Below are positions 34,808 to 43,506 of a stretch of 64,000 nucleotides of DNA, piece after piece. The DNA is from Zoogloea sp021286885. GTDB lineage: Bacteria; Pseudomonadota; Gammaproteobacteria; Burkholderiales; Rhodocyclaceae. The position numbers and the translations under genes were made by a program. Below the pieces are notes generated by a model. The model saw only the letters and a program-made list of their open reading frames with translations, searched no databases and was not told the origin of the DNA. Numbering within the stretch: the stretch's first letter is position 1; each line of letters opens with the position of its first letter. The stretch is from the NCBI RefSeq assembly GCF_041915215.1, contig NZ_JAYSBV010000013.1. One strand, given 5' to 3'.

Positions 34808-35485
34808 TTACAGCTCGGTGATCACCGCCGCTGCCGGCAGGCGGGATTTGGGCAGCTTGGCGTTGAAATCATCCTCACTCCGGTAGCCCAGGGCCACCAG
34901 CACCACGCTCTTGAGGCCCTGCTCGGCGAGGCCCAGTTCGGCATCCAGCAGGGCTGCGTCGAAGCCCTCGATGGGGGTCGCGTCGATGTCCAGGGTGGCT
35001 GCGCCCAGCAGCAGGGTGCCCAGGGCCAGGTAAACCTGCTTGCTGGCCCATTCGGGCACGTCTTGCAGCTGATTTTGGTGCAGGCCCACGTAGAAGCTGC
35101 GGCCCTTGTTCTGCATTTCCTTGCCCTCGGGGGTGGGGAAACGGCCATCCTTGTCTTCCTGGGCCAGCAGGGCGGCCAGATGGGCATCCTCCAGCCGGGT
35201 GCGGGCGCACAGCACCACCACATGGGAGGCATTCTTCACCTTGCCCCCGTTGGCGGCGAAGGGCGTGCCATCGGGCGTGCCCTTGGCCACTCGGGCCTTG
35301 GCGGCATCGGTGTGGGCGATGAAAAAATGCCAGGGCTGGGAATTCACCGAAGACGGCGCAAAGCGCAGCAGGGTCTTGAGTTGCTCGATCTTCTCGGGCG
35401 CCACCTTGCGCGTCGGATCGTAGGCCTTGCAGGTGTGACGGGTCAGGGCAATGCGGTCGATGTGCTTGATATCCGTGTTATCCAT
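34808..35485 (-). CDS. nfsB: NAD(P)H nitroreductase, NfsB-like
   Basis: 225 residues, close to the usual 217. FMN-dependent nitroreductase fold with RHTCKAYDPTRKV at the N-terminus, the FMN-contact segment LRFAPSSVNSQPWHFF, and IEGFDAALLDAELGL and LVALGYRSEDDF toward the end. Reduces nitroaromatics and quinones. The start at 35485 is chosen because family similarity begins there; the frame is open to 35560 only by chance. Confidence 0.88.
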   Translation of the reverse strand: MDNTDIKHIDRIALTRHTCKAYDPTRKVAPEKIEQLKTLLRFAPSSVNSQPWHFFIAHTDAAKARVAKGTPDGTPFAANGGKVKNASHVVVLCARTRLEDAHLAALLAQEDKDGRFPTPEGKEMQNKGRSFYVGLHQNQLQDVPEWASKQVYLALGTLLLGAATLDIDATPIEGFDAALLDAELGLAEQGLKSVVLVALGYRSEDDFNAKLPKSRLPAAAVITEL

Positions 35486-35568
35486 GTCTGTTTCTCTGAA
35501 GTGCATTGAACAGGGGGGATGGCTATCTTCGCACAGGCAAACCCGGCTTCGGGCGGGCACCAGACAAC

Positions 35569-35592
35569 AAAAAACCCGCTCGGGGCGGGTTT
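35569..35592 (-). terminator. Terminator downstream of tRNA-Leu
   Basis: On the minus strand AACCCGC-CCCGA-GCGGGTT followed by a T-run, 20 bases past the tRNA 3' end. Confidence 0.8.
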
Positions 35593-35613
35593 GATGGGGT
35601 ACTGCAGTACTGC

Positions 35614-35699
35614 TGGTGCCTTGGGCGAGACTCGAACTCGCACGACTTGCGTCACTACCCCCTCAAGATAGCGTGTCTACCAATTTCACCACCAAGGCA
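35614..35699 (-). tRNA. tRNA-Leu (GAG)
   Basis: 86 bases including an encoded CCA. Acceptor stem TGCCTTG pairs with CAAGGCA. D-arm region GGTGAAATTGGTAGACACGC, anticodon stem CTATC/GGTAG with loop TTGAGGG giving anticodon GAG, a class II variable arm and TTCGAGT T-loop. No integrase or att duplication is adjacent. Confidence 0.97.
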
Positions 35700-35801
35700 T
35701 CGGGGGGATGCTGCTGAAGGCTTGCGCCGCCAAACAGAATCTCAGAGCACGCCATTTTAGTCAAAAATCCAGCCCAGTCAAGGTTTTTAAGCCCAAAACC
35801 C

Positions 35802-35837
35802 AAAAAAAACCGGCCAGATGCATGCGCACCAGGCCGG
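35802..35837 (-). terminator. Intrinsic terminator of dctA
   Basis: Minus-strand CCGGCC...GGCCGG stem with a run of eight Ts, about 55 bases past the dctA stop. Confidence 0.75.
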
Positions 35838-35891
35838 CCAGGGGGGGTTGTCCAGCCCCGAGGGCCTGGACAGGGGGGTTTTGAAATCAGA

Positions 35892-37196
35892 TCACCGGGC
35901 AGCCAGAGCGGGCTTGCCTTCGACCACAGCTTCCACGGCCGGCAGTTCGCCGTTCAGCACTTGGTTCATACGGGTGCGGTCCAGCTCCTTCTCGGAGGCA
36001 GACACCACCACGGTGGCCACGGCGTTGCCCACAAAGTTGGTCAGGGCGCGGGCTTCGCTCATGAAGCGGTCGATACCCAGGATCAGGGCCATGCCGGCCA
36101 CCGGGATGGTGGGCACCACGGCCAGGGTGGAGGCCAGGGTGATGAAGCCGGCGCCGGTGATGCCGCTGGCGCCCTTGGAGGTCAGCATGGCCACGCCGAG
36201 GATGGTCAGTTCCTGGGTCAGGGTCAGCTCGGTGTTGGTGGCCTGGGCGATGAACAGGGCGGCCATGGTCATGTAGATGTTGGTGCCGTCCAAGTTGAAG
36301 GAGTAGCCAGTCGGAACCACCAGACCCACCACGGAACGGGCGCAACCCAGCTTTTCCAGCTTGTTCATCAGGTGCGGCAGGGCGGATTCGGAGGAGCTGG
36401 TGCCCAGCACGATCAGCAGTTCTTCACGGATGTACTTGATGAACTTGAAGATGGAGAAGCCCGTCCAGCGTGCAATGGCGCCCAGCACAATGACCACGAA
36501 CAGAATGCAGGTCAGGTAGAAGGAGCCCATCAGCTTGGCCATGGGCAGCAGGGAGGCCACACCGTACTTGCCGATGGTGAAGGCCATGGCACCGAAAGCC
36601 CCCAGGGGCGCAACCTTCATCACGGTATTCACGATGCCGAACATCACGTGGGAGATCTGCTCCACGAACTCGAACACCGGCTTGCCCTTCTCGCCCATGG
36701 CAGACAGGGAGAAGCCGAACAGAATCGCCAGCAGCAGCACCTGCAGAATGTCGCCCTTGGCGAAGGCATCCACAAAGGTGGCCGGAATGATGTTCAGAAT
36801 GAAGTCGACCGTGGTCTGGGCCTTGGCCTTGGCGGTGTAACCTTCGATGGCCTTGGTATCCAGGGTGGCCACATCGGCGTTGAAACCAGCGCCCGGCTGG
36901 GCCAGGTTGGCCACGACCAGACCGATCAGCAGCGCAAAGGTGGAGACGATTTCAAAGTAGAGCAGCGCCTTGCCGCCCACACGGCCCACCTTCTTCATGT
37001 CTTGCATGCCGGCGATGCCGTGCACCACAGTACAGAAAATCACCGGAGCGATGATCATCTTGACCAGCTTGATAAACCCATCACCCAGGGGCTTCAGGTC
37101 CACGCCCATCTTGGGCTCGAAATAACCAAGCAGCACGCCGCAGACGATGGCAAACAGCACCTGCACGTACAACACCTTGTAAAACGGCTTCTTCAT
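35892..37196 (-). CDS. dctA: C4-dicarboxylate:cation symporter DctA
   Basis: 434 residues, the usual DctA length, with eight membrane helices and two re-entrant hairpins. Signature LGTSSSESALPHLM (Ser-rich hairpin HP1), VVPTGYSFNLDGTNIYMTMA and MLTSKGASGITGAGFI match the dicarboxylate/amino-acid:cation symporter family. Imports succinate, fumarate or malate across the inner membrane. The start at 37196 gives MKKPFYKVLYVQVL, the family N-terminus; the frame is open further to 37313. Confidence 0.93.
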   Translation of the reverse strand: MKKPFYKVLYVQVLFAIVCGVLLGYFEPKMGVDLKPLGDGFIKLVKMIIAPVIFCTVVHGIAGMQDMKKVGRVGGKALLYFEIVSTFALLIGLVVANLAQPGAGFNADVATLDTKAIEGYTAKAKAQTTVDFILNIIPATFVDAFAKGDILQVLLLAILFGFSLSAMGEKGKPVFEFVEQISHVMFGIVNTVMKVAPLGAFGAMAFTIGKYGVASLLPMAKLMGSFYLTCILFVVIVLGAIARWTGFSIFKFIKYIREELLIVLGTSSSESALPHLMNKLEKLGCARSVVGLVVPTGYSFNLDGTNIYMTMAALFIAQATNTELTLTQELTILGVAMLTSKGASGITGAGFITLASTLAVVPTIPVAGMALILGIDRFMSEARALTNFVGNAVATVVVSASEKELDRTRMNQVLNGELPAVEAVVEGKPALAAR

Positions 37197-37332
37197 GGGG
37201 GTTTCCCTCTGATGGATTCGGTATGGGCCGCACCTTAAAGCCTCCCCCAACCCTGCGGAATTGTGCCCTCCCCCATTGTGGAAAACCGCAAAAAATACTG
37301 CAGTGCACCACAAGTCTTATATAAGTCTTGTT

Positions 37333-38037
37333 TTACATGAGATCCACCGTAATGCAGTGCACCAAACGAATTTCCTGGGGGCTGATTTCGGCCCGCAACG
37401 CCCGCACTTCCACCCCCTGCCGAACCGCCTCCCGCAGGGCGCGACCATAGGCCGGATCGATTTCATCGGCGGGTCGCACCCGGTCCACATCCTCCCGCTG
37501 CACGCAAAACACCAGCACCGCCCGCTGGCCGGCGGCCACCATGGCGGCCATTTCCTCCAGATGGCGCCGGCCCCGTTCGGTGACCGCATCCGGAAACGCC
37601 GCCACCCGCCCGGCCACCGCCGCCGTGACGTTTTTGACTTCCAGATAGCAATCCGGCAGCCCCGCCTGCTGGAGCAGAAAATCCACCCGGCTGCCCTGGC
37701 CGTAGCGCACCTCGGGGCGCACCCGACCATAGGCCACCAGCTCGGGCAGCAAGCCGGCCTCCAGGGCTTCGCGCACCAGGGCGTTGCTGCGCCCGGTATG
37801 CACCCCCACCACCACGCCGGGGGCGGTTTCGACCAGTTCCCAGGTCCAGGCCAGTTTGCGTGCCGGATTGCTGGCGGGCGACACCCACACCCGGCTGCCG
37901 GGCACCAGGCAGCCTTGCATGGAGCCGGTATTGGGGCAGTGGGCGGTCAGCACGCCGTCGGAGGTTTCCACATCCACCAAAAAGCGCTGGTAGCGCCGGA
38001 TCAAACGGCCTTCAAGGAGGGGCGGATCAAAGCGCAT
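37333..38037 (-). CDS. sfsA: SfsA-type nuclease/regulator
   Basis: 234 residues. SfsA hallmarks are LIRRYQRFLVDV, HCPNTGSMQGCLVPGSRVWVS, HTGRSNALVREAL and the nuclease-type SRVDFLLQ...CYLEVKNVT (DxxxExK). Historically a sugar-fermentation stimulation protein; the fold is a PD-(D/E)XK nuclease. It overlaps the upstream Sel1 gene by 11 bases, suggesting co-expression. Confidence 0.95.
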   Translation of the reverse strand: MRFDPPLLEGRLIRRYQRFLVDVETSDGVLTAHCPNTGSMQGCLVPGSRVWVSPASNPARKLAWTWELVETAPGVVVGVHTGRSNALVREALEAGLLPELVAYGRVRPEVRYGQGSRVDFLLQQAGLPDCYLEVKNVTAAVAGRVAAFPDAVTERGRRHLEEMAAMVAAGQRAVLVFCVQREDVDRVRPADEIDPAYGRALREAVRQGVEVRALRAEISPQEIRLVHCITVDLM

Positions 38038-38854
38038 CGCCGCCCTGCTCCACTTCGGCGGCTAGGGCGGCCCGGGCCGGGGGATAACCCTGGGCGGCCG
38101 CCTTGCGCAGCCAGTCCAGGCTCTGGGCCCGATCCTGGGGCTGGCCCTTGCCGGTGCGATACATCACCGCCAGGGCGTATTGGGCTTCGGCATCGCCTGC
38201 CCGGGCGGCTTCGCCAAACAAGCGGGCGGCGGTGGCCAGATCGGCGGGGGTGCCGCGCCCGGCCTCGTGGCACCAGGCCAGCTTGGTGAGGGCGCGCACC
38301 TGGCCCGCATCCGCCGCCTGGCGGTACAGGGCCAGGGCCTCGGCATGGCGCCCCTGGCTGGCGAGGCGCTCGGCCTGCTCCAGGGGGCTGGCGGGCGCAT
38401 CGGGCTGGGCCAGCCGGGCGAGGCGGGCCTGGGCGTCCTGATCCCCCGCCGCAGCGGCAAGGCTCAGGTAATGGTGGGCCTTGCCCGGATCGGGGGGCAG
38501 GCTGCCCCCATCGCCGTACATCATCCCGAGCCGGTATTGGGCCTTGAAGCCCCCCGCATCGGCGGCGGCCCGGTAGAGGGTTTCGGCCTTGGGCAGATTG
38601 CGCGGCTCCCCGAGCCCATCCTCGGCCAGGATGCCCAGGTTGAACAGGGCATCCGTGTTACCCACCCCGGCCAGCACTTCCCAGACGTGGCGGGCGGCGG
38701 CGTAGTGGCCCATTTTGAACTCGGCATAGCCCTTGTAGTTGCCCATGGCCGGATTGCGCAGCCAGTCGGCCTCGCTGCTGTCCTGGGCGTGGGCGGGCGT
38801 ACTCCAGGGAATGGCCAAGGCAAGGGCCAGGGTGATGCAGGTGGCACGGATCAT
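38027..38854 (-). CDS. Periplasmic Sel1-repeat protein
   Basis: 275 residues. A signal peptide (MIRATCITLALALAIPWSTPAHA) is followed by at least five Sel1/TPR-like repeats, for example ALFNLGILAEDGLG, AQYRLGMMYGDGG, ALTKLAWCHEAGRG and AQYALAVMYRTGKG. Repeat proteins of this type mediate protein interactions in the envelope. The start at 38854 has CTGGAG upstream; the frame is open to 38938. Confidence 0.85.
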   Translation of the reverse strand: MIRATCITLALALAIPWSTPAHAQDSSEADWLRNPAMGNYKGYAEFKMGHYAAARHVWEVLAGVGNTDALFNLGILAEDGLGEPRNLPKAETLYRAAADAGGFKAQYRLGMMYGDGGSLPPDPGKAHHYLSLAAAAGDQDAQARLARLAQPDAPASPLEQAERLASQGRHAEALALYRQAADAGQVRALTKLAWCHEAGRGTPADLATAARLFGEAARAGDAEAQYALAVMYRTGKGQPQDRAQSLDWLRKAAAQGYPPARAALAAEVEQGGDAL

Positions 38855-38964
38855 GGCAAGCTCCAGGGCTAAAACAGCAACGGGGACAGAAACCAAAACA
38901 GAAAAAGCGCCACCCCGAAGGATGGCGCGCCAACACACTGCGTTGGAGGGAAAACAGCTCGACG

Positions 38965-38994
38965 GGTTCAGGTTCAGGCTCAGGCTCAGGTTCA
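38965..38994 (+). repeat. Hexamer tandem repeat at end of MFS gene
   Basis: Five consecutive units of GGTTCA or GGCTCA. The MFS stop codon (38992-38994 on the minus strand) is in the first unit, and every unit restates TGA in that frame, so copy-number slippage would not lengthen the protein. Confidence 0.8.
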
Positions 38995-40182
38995 GGCGCT
39001 GGCCAGGGCGGCGGTTTCACGCCGCTCCATCGCCCGCAACAGCACCAGCAGCACAACCCCCAGGGCCATGGCCCCCGCCGCCAGGTAAAGCCCGACCCCG
39101 TAGCCCCCGAGCCGGGTGGCGAGCCAGCCGGTGATGGCCGGGGCGAGGATCTGGGCAGCCCCGTAGGAGAGGGTCATCTTGCCCATCATCTTGGCGGGCT
39201 TGGTGGGGTAGTAGCGCCCGGCCATGGTCAGCACCAGACTCACCATCCCGATGAAGGTGCCACCAAACAGCAGCGCCCCGGCCACCGCCCCCACCAGTCC
39301 GGGCACCAGCACCGGCAGCAGGATGCCCACAATCTGGAGGGCCGCCGCGCCGATCAGGGCGGTGAGTTCGCCGGTACGGCGAGCAATCAGATCCCACACC
39401 ACGCAGGCCGGTGCGGCACCCACGCCAATCACCAGAAACACCAGCGTGCCCTTGCCGGCCATGCCCGGAATGCGTTCGATGATGGCCACGATGAAGGTCG
39501 CACTCACCACATAGCCCACCCCGGCGCAAAAATAAGCGGCCATGAAGAGGCGCAGGAAAGCGTTGCCCGGCGGGTTATCCACCAGCTTCTGGCCGGTCTT
39601 GGTGAGGGCTGCCGCATCCGGCGCGGGCAACCAGCGCAGGGCCGGGATCAGCAGCAGGCAGCCCAGGGCGGTGAAGGCGAACCACTGCTCGCGCCAGTCC
39701 AGCAGGGGCTTCATCAGCGCCACCGCCAGGGCGCAGCTGGCAATCCCCAGCCCGATCCCGGTGAAATGGATGCCCAGCTCGCTGCGGTGGTTGTGGCGGA
39801 TCAGCCAGTTGAGAATCAGCCCGGTGCCGAGCAGCATCCCGGCGGCGCTGCAGAGCCCGGCCACAAAGCGGGAAATGGCCCAGACCGTGAGGTCGTTGCT
39901 GAGCCCCATCAGCGCGGTGCTGGCCACCGCCACCACCATGCCGATCCGGTAGAGCCGGTCTTTGAGCACCAGATCGCTGATCAGCGAGGCGGTGAGCGCG
40001 CCGCACAGATAGCCCGCGTAATTGATGGCCGCCAGCCAGCCCGCTTCGGCCATGCCCAGGCCTGCCTGCTGCTGCATCAGGGGAAGGAGCGGGGTGTAGG
40101 CAAAGCGCGCCACCCCCATCACCAGAATGAGGCTGAAAATGCCGGCGCCTAAAACCTTCAGGCGTTCGCGTTGAGTGTTCAT
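38992..40182 (-). CDS. MFS transporter, YbfB/YjiJ family
   Basis: 396 residues with twelve predicted membrane segments. GVARFAYTPLLPLMQ near the N-terminus is characteristic of YbfB/YjiJ-type transporters. Substrate unknown. Divergent from an AraC-type regulator 240 bases away, the classic arrangement for a regulator and its target. Confidence 0.88.
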   Translation of the reverse strand: MNTQRERLKVLGAGIFSLILVMGVARFAYTPLLPLMQQQAGLGMAEAGWLAAINYAGYLCGALTASLISDLVLKDRLYRIGMVVAVASTALMGLSNDLTVWAISRFVAGLCSAAGMLLGTGLILNWLIRHNHRSELGIHFTGIGLGIASCALAVALMKPLLDWREQWFAFTALGCLLLIPALRWLPAPDAAALTKTGQKLVDNPPGNAFLRLFMAAYFCAGVGYVVSATFIVAIIERIPGMAGKGTLVFLVIGVGAAPACVVWDLIARRTGELTALIGAAALQIVGILLPVLVPGLVGAVAGALLFGGTFIGMVSLVLTMAGRYYPTKPAKMMGKMTLSYGAAQILAPAITGWLATRLGGYGVGLYLAAGAMALGVVLLVLLRAMERRETAALASA

Positions 40183-40422
40183 GGGGCTGTCTCCTGGGGG
40201 TATCGTTTATCGTTGTCGGGGTGGCGATGGCTACACGATAGCGAGGGCAATTAATCTAAACAAATGATTTGATCTGAAGAATTTCATCTCAAAACAAGAT
40301 CAATTTTCAGGCTGTCCCACTTCGTTTGGCACCACACCCCGATGCTAGGCGCCCCCCCGCCTTTCCGCCCTCGTTAAAAAGACGTTATATATCGACGAGA
40401 CGACACCCCCCGGAGCCCCATC

Positions 40423-41208
40423 ATGCTGCCCGACCACGACTGGACTTCGGTAGAAGTACCCGAGCTGGACGCCCTGCCGGCGCCCATCATGCCCCGCAGC
40501 CAGAATCTGGCCCCGCGCCAGATCTTTCCGCTCCACGCCCACCGCTGGAACCAGCTGGTGTATGCCACCTCCGGAACCCTGGTGGTGACGGTGGCCGGGG
40601 CCTGGCATGTGATCAGCCCGGAACAGGCCATCTGGGTGCCCACCGGGGTGGAGCACACCACCGGCACCCGGGATGGGGCCGCCTTTCGCAATCTCTACAT
40701 TGCCGACCAGCCCGGGCTGGCGATGCCCGGGCACTGCACGGTGCTCACCGTAACGCCGCTGTTGCGTGCCCTCATCATCGAACTGGAGGCCGCCACCCAG
40801 CGGGATGAGGGATGCGCCTACCTCACGCCCCTGCACGCCCTGCTGTTTGCCCAGCTGGAGCGGGCGCCCCGGCTGGACTTTCATCTGCCCTGGCCCACCA
40901 GCCCCATGCTGGATCGGCTATGCAGCGCCCTGCACGCCAACCCCGCCGACCCGCGCAGCCTGGAAGACTGGGGCCAGACCCTGGGCGCCTCGGCCCGCAC
41001 CCTGAGCCGCCGCTTCGAGCGGGAAACCGGGCTCAGCCTGCGGGACTGGCGCCACCGACTGCGCCTCTTCCTGGCCCTGGAATGGCTGGGGGCCGGCCAG
41101 GGCATCACCACCACCGCCCTCGCCCTGGGCTATGCCTCGCCCTCGGCCTTCAGCCACATGTTCCGCCTCGCCATGGGTTGCACCCCGAGCACCTGGCTGG
41201 AGCGCTGA
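40423..41208 (+). CDS. AraC-family transcriptional regulator
   Basis: 261 residues. An N-terminal cupin sensor (FPLHAHRWNQLVYATSGTLVV, ISPEQAIWVPTGVEHTT) and a C-terminal double HTH (TLGASARTLSRRFERETGLSLRDW; ALALGYASPSAFSHMFR). GGAG lies seven bases before ATG. Probably controls the divergent MFS gene; the A/T-rich sequence at 40250-40310 is the likely operator region. Confidence 0.92.
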   Translation: MLPDHDWTSVEVPELDALPAPIMPRSQNLAPRQIFPLHAHRWNQLVYATSGTLVVTVAGAWHVISPEQAIWVPTGVEHTTGTRDGAAFRNLYIADQPGLAMPGHCTVLTVTPLLRALIIELEAATQRDEGCAYLTPLHALLFAQLERAPRLDFHLPWPTSPMLDRLCSALHANPADPRSLEDWGQTLGASARTLSRRFERETGLSLRDWRHRLRLFLALEWLGAGQGITTTALALGYASPSAFSHMFRLAMGCTPSTWLER

Positions 41209-41368
41209 CCCCCCCTGCCGCCCCCGCACCATTTTGGTAGCGTGAAATAATTCCTGCGTCATCAAAAAAGCCGGGGTTTTGGGGTCAAAAACTAACGCCT
41301 TGTGACATCCCAAGCGCCCCGGCCACTTAAAATTTTGCTCTCTGAATATTCGGCAAGGAATTACTCCC

Positions 41369-41812
41369 ATGGGCATGACACTCTGGATTCACACCCTGGA
41401 GAACGGCCATTACTCCCAGGAAAGCGAAGACCACAGCCTGATGCATCGCTACAGCGAGGCCCTGGATGCCCTGTGCGAAGAACTCAAAATCAAATATCTG
41501 AGCGACTTCTTCGACTTCACCGATCTGGAGTACAACTACGGTGACGAAGATAGCGTGCAGGAATGCACCAATGATGTCGAACCCGACCCGATTACCGGCC
41601 TGGGTTACGGCATTGCAGATATGCAGTGGTTTGAGCCTGCCGATGGGCTGAAAACCATCAATCAGTTACATCACGCAGTCAGTGCCATGGCACTCCCCGA
41701 ACTCCCCCCCATCCAGCGTAGCCAGCTTTTAAGCGAACTCGAAGACTGCCTGCAAATCCTGCAAACGGCCCAGGCCAACAACGGCTATTTCCATCTGGCC
41801 GTGCTCGAATGA
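41369..41812 (+). CDS. Uncharacterised acidic protein
   Basis: 147 residues, strongly acidic, cytoplasmic, no recognised domain. AAGGAA lies eight bases before ATG 41369. Codon use matches the surrounding chromosome. Contains LYxYG-like LEYNYGDEDSVQ and a C-terminal helix pair (RSQLLSELEDCLQILQTAQ). Confidence 0.7.
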   Translation: MGMTLWIHTLENGHYSQESEDHSLMHRYSEALDALCEELKIKYLSDFFDFTDLEYNYGDEDSVQECTNDVEPDPITGLGYGIADMQWFEPADGLKTINQLHHAVSAMALPELPPIQRSQLLSELEDCLQILQTAQANNGYFHLAVLE

Positions 41813-41891
41813 ACTCGGGGCGTTAGCGGCATTCTCCACACACGCACACCTTTTTGAACGCTCCCGTGGCGGACAAGTAAAATCCGCGCCC

Positions 41892-42515
41892 ATGAGCGAA
41901 CTGCATACGGCCTTTCCCCCTCTTCAACGCCATACCCCACTGGAAGACCTCCAGGCCCTGCTGGTGGGCTGCTTTTTTGTGGCCCTCTCGGTGCTGGTGT
42001 TCCGCCATAGCCACCTGATGCCGGGCGGCACGGCGGGCCTGTCTTTTTTGGGGCATTACCTGGGCGGCTGGCCCATCGGGGCGGTGCTGTTCGTGGTCAG
42101 CATCCCGTTTTACCTGTTTGCCTACCGGGCCCTGGGGCTGGCCTTCACGGTGCGTACCTTTGTGGCGGTGGGGGTGCTGTCGGTCTACACCGAAGTCCTG
42201 CCCGCCTTCATCAGCTTTGGCCCCCTGCACCCGGTGGCGGCCGCCATTACGGCGGGGCTCCAGGCAGGCGTGGGGATTCTGATCCTGATCCGCCACGGCG
42301 CCAGCCTGGGCGGGTTGGGGGTGCTGGCCCTGTATCTGCAGAAAACCCGGGGCTGGCGGGCGGGCACGGTGCAGATGGCGGGCGATTGCCTGATCCTGCT
42401 GGCCGGGCTGCTGGCCATGTCCCCCACCCAGGTGGCGCTTTCGGTGCTGGCGGCGGGCGCTTTAAATCTGGTGATCGGCGTCAATCACCGGCCCGGGCGT
42501 TACTTCGGGGCCTGA
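41892..42515 (+). CDS. YitT family membrane protein
   Basis: 207 residues, five to six membrane segments. The family motif is seen in HLMPGGTAGLSFLGHYL and GLGVLALYLQ; it lacks the cytoplasmic DUF2179 tail of longer YitT proteins. Function unknown. Convergent with the transglutaminase gene, overlapping it by 16 bases at the 3' ends. Confidence 0.85.
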   Translation: MSELHTAFPPLQRHTPLEDLQALLVGCFFVALSVLVFRHSHLMPGGTAGLSFLGHYLGGWPIGAVLFVVSIPFYLFAYRALGLAFTVRTFVAVGVLSVYTEVLPAFISFGPLHPVAAAITAGLQAGVGILILIRHGASLGGLGVLALYLQKTRGWRAGTVQMAGDCLILLAGLLAMSPTQVALSVLAAGALNLVIGVNHRPGRYFGA

Positions 42516-43483
42516 GCGGGTACTTCGGCCAGGGGCACGGGGCCGCGCATCAGCCCGCCCTCGGGCATCTCGGCCCAGGGCATCACCGTTACGCGCACCT
42601 CCGGGTTCTGGGCGACCCCGCCCAGAATCACCCCGCGCAGGGGCGACACGTCCTGAAAATCCCGCCCCCAGCCCAAGGTCACGTGGTGCAGGCCGGAGCG
42701 GATGTTGTTGGTCGGATCAAACTCCACCCAGCCATGCTGGGGGCACCAGACTGCCACCCAGGCGTGGGAAGCATCGGCCCCGATGAGCCGGGGCTTGCCC
42801 GGTGGCGGCGCAGTGAGCAGATAGCCCGACATGTAGCGCGCCGGCAACCCGATGGAACGCAGCGCGGCGATCATCAAATGGGCGAAGTCCTGGCACACCC
42901 CCCGCTTGCGCTCCAGCACATCAAACACCGAAGAACCCACCTCGGTGGCCTCCGGATCGAAGGTGAAGTCTTCAAAAATCAGCGCCATCAGCGCCTCAGC
43001 CGCCTGCAATACCGGCGCCTCGGGCGTAAACACCTCCAGCGCCAACTGGGCCAGGGCCGGGGCGCAGGGCACCCGGGGCGAGGCGTACAGATAGCGCTGG
43101 GCCTCCAGGGATTCGGGGCTGCGCAGGCCAGGACGGTAGTTGAAACCATCCCGCACCATTTCCCAGGGCGTGGACTCGGCCAGATCCGGCACAGGCCGGG
43201 GATGCACCGTCACATCGCTCTCGGCCCGCACCAACAGCCCATCGTGGGGCGTTTCCAGGGCCAACCAAGCCACCGGATTGCCGAAGGCGTCCAGCCCTTC
43301 GCGCAAGGCGGCCTGATCGGGTTCAATCAGGATGTGGCAGTCCCCCAGGGTCTGGTGGGGCAAGGCCCTAGGCATCAGGTGGAGCAGATGCTGGGCCAAG
43401 GACACCGCCACCCCACAGGCCGGGTACTCGGTTTCGTGGATGATGCAGTAGCGGATGGGATTCAAGCAGGCAGTCTCGCTCAT
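42500..43483 (-). CDS. Transglutaminase-like cysteine protease family protein
   Basis: 327 residues. An N-terminal beta-rich domain is followed by a transglutaminase core with Cys in KRGVCQDFAHLM, His in DASHAWVAVW and Asp in WVEFDPTN, the full catalytic triad. It is the last gene of a three-gene minus-strand set with an ATP-grasp/alpha-E fusion and a DUF2126 transglutaminase. Such sets have been predicted to make, attach or trim a peptide tag. GAGG precedes ATG. Confidence 0.93.
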   Translation of the reverse strand: MSETACLNPIRYCIIHETEYPACGVAVSLAQHLLHLMPRALPHQTLGDCHILIEPDQAALREGLDAFGNPVAWLALETPHDGLLVRAESDVTVHPRPVPDLAESTPWEMVRDGFNYRPGLRSPESLEAQRYLYASPRVPCAPALAQLALEVFTPEAPVLQAAEALMALIFEDFTFDPEATEVGSSVFDVLERKRGVCQDFAHLMIAALRSIGLPARYMSGYLLTAPPPGKPRLIGADASHAWVAVWCPQHGWVEFDPTNNIRSGLHHVTLGWGRDFQDVSPLRGVILGGVAQNPEVRVTVMPWAEMPEGGLMRGPVPLAEVPAQAPK

Positions 43484-43506
43484 GGCAAAGCCTCGGGGTC
43501 AGCCCA

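Noticed and set aside
35614..35700. tRNA-Leu as an integration site for the island
   Set aside because: It lies 9 kb from the accessory region, with no integrase gene and no duplicated 3' end seen.
35961..37238. Plus-strand open frame of 425 codons opposite dctA
   Set aside because: His/Gly/Gln-rich shadow of a well supported transporter gene.
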